A DNA stretch of 5,950 nucleotides from DATBIO01 sp036556965. Its GTDB lineage: Bacteria > Acidobacteriota > Vicinamibacteria > Fen-336. Location: positions 1-5,950 of the forward strand of contig DATBIO010000087.1 in NCBI GenBank assembly GCA_036556965.1. Direction: 5' to 3'. Below the pieces are notes generated by a model. It was not told where the DNA came from. It saw nothing but the letters and a program-made list of their open reading frames with translations, and made no database searches. A program made the position numbers and the translations under genes. Position 1 is the first letter of the stretch, and every line of letters begins with the position of its first letter. Positions 5,500 through 5,950 of this stretch are shown here, in pieces.

Positions 5500-5950
5500 A
5501 CGACGCCGGTGGGGGCGTGGGCGCCCAGGCCGGCCAGGCGCGCCGCGAAGAGCGCGAGCGAGGGCTCGCGAGTGTAGAGGCGCGGGAGCGCGAAGGGGTC
5601 GTCCCCGGCCTGGGCCAGGCCGTGGCGCGTGGTCAGCGCGCAGCGCAGGCCCAGCCCGCGCAGCAGGCGGACGGCGCGCGCGTCGTAGTCGGCCGCCTCG
5701 CCGTTGGCGTAGGCGAAGCTGGTCACCGCCGTTCCCGCCTCCGCCTCCACCGCGCGCACGGAGGCGGTGATCTCGCGCTCCAGCTCCGCGTCGGGCAGGC
5801 GCGAGAGCGGGAAGTGGTGGTGGCCGTGCGCGCCGAGGGAGACGCCGGCCGCGCGCAGCCGGCGCACGCCGTCCCACCCCAGCCCCGTGAGGGACGGGCC
5901 CTGGGCGTCCAGGGCCGCGGCCAGCGCGTCCAGCGCGTGCAGGATCTCCG
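5496..5950 (-). CDS. Polysaccharide deacetylase (NodB/CE4 type), C-terminal part; start lies beyond the right edge
   Basis: Reading from the first full codon at 5948, 150 residues are visible before the TGA at 5498-5496. The frame is open to the window edge, so the GTG at 5867 is an internal codon, not the start. Seen: a GWDGVRRLRAAGVSLGAH lead-in, the metal-binding H-x3-H motif as HGHHH (visible residues 41-45, nt 5814-5828), a conserved PLSRL, then FAYANG (78-83, nt 5700-5717) where the family usually has FAYPNG, and the closing ALTTRHG...DPFALPRL. The TFDDG motif should lie upstream, outside the window. Known: CE4 enzymes remove N- or O-acetyl groups from polysaccharides or sugars using a divalent metal held by Asp-His-His. 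The stop overlaps the flippase start by four bases (ATGA). The Pro-to-Ala change in motif 3 is unusual, so activity is uncertain although family membership is clear. Confidence 0.9.
   Translation of the reverse strand, partial: EILHALDALAAALDAQGPSLTGLGWDGVRRLRAAGVSLGAHGHHHFPLSRLPDAELEREITASVRAVEAEAGTAVTSFAYANGEAADYDARAVRLLRGLGLRCALTTRHGLAQAGDDPFALPRLYTREPSLALFAARLAGLGAHAPTGVV

Noticed and set aside
3976..5577. A 533-codon open frame on the plus strand opposite the flippase
   Set aside because: Its translation is Gly/Glu/His/Gln/Arg-rich low complexity with no hydrophobic core or motif; it mirrors the GC-rich third positions of the real gene on the minus strand.
5496..5867. Complete small 123-residue deacetylase starting at GTG 5867
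   Set aside because: The same frame continues open to the window edge with family-like sequence (TGLGWDG before the GTG), and the start would remove the TFDDG half of the catalytic site; the gene is a partial one.
1..5950. CRISPR arrays, tRNA or rRNA genes, insertion sequences, rho-independent terminators
   Set aside because: No repeated spacer pattern, no tRNA-like arms, no transposase and no hairpin followed by a T run was seen; the window is occupied by overlapping coding sequence throughout.

Overview
The window is a single, fully coding stretch of one operon read on the minus strand (right to left), with no intergenic gap. Base composition is very GC-rich (sampled lines run about 68-80% G+C), codon third positions are almost all G or C, and GTG and TTG starts are used. 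This points to a high-GC bacterium. The gene set (MurJ/MVF-type flippase, PgaC-like family 2 glycosyltransferase, GT4 glycosyltransferase, NodB-type deacetylases) fits a Gram-negative surface-polysaccharide locus, but the sequence does not let me name a phylum.

Layout in transcription order: (1) 5950-5496, the C-terminal 150 residues of a polysaccharide deacetylase whose start lies beyond the right edge; (2) 5499-3880, a 539-residue MurJ/MVF-fold membrane flippase; (3) 3883-3077, a second polysaccharide deacetylase (268 aa, TTG start); (4) 3080-2298, a third polysaccharide deacetylase (260 aa); (5) 2301-1156, a membrane-anchored family 2 glycosyltransferase (381 aa); (6) 1159 to the left edge, a GT4 glycosyltransferase. 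All five junctions are 4-base overlaps of the form NTGA (ATGA, TTGA, ATGA, GTGA, GTGA), so the six genes look translationally coupled. Together they suggest assembly of a lipid-linked sugar by the two transferases, movement across the inner membrane by the MVF-fold protein, and removal of acetyl groups by three deacetylases. No polymerase, exosortase, export porin or initiating sugar-phosphate transferase lies in the window, so the product is unknown.

The strangest point is at the left edge. The GT4 reading frame is open and normal to about residue 359, then continues in frame into a sequence that is recognisably the middle of a cysteine desulfurase (PDTVLVSV...AANNAIGTLQPIAEIGAL). The switch falls in a GC-rich Ala/Leu stretch (about 83-112) that both families could share. 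An assembly chimera is the simplest explanation; a real gene fusion or recombination product is the alternative.

Second-tier observations: the flippase lacks, by hand alignment, the arginines known to be essential in E. coli MurJ; the GT4 lacks the first acidic residue of its EX7E motif; the three deacetylases differ in which catalytic motifs they keep. I found no RNA gene, CRISPR array, insertion sequence, promoter or terminator. I do not see convincing evidence of a wholly new system; the locus reads as an exopolysaccharide operon with unusual details.
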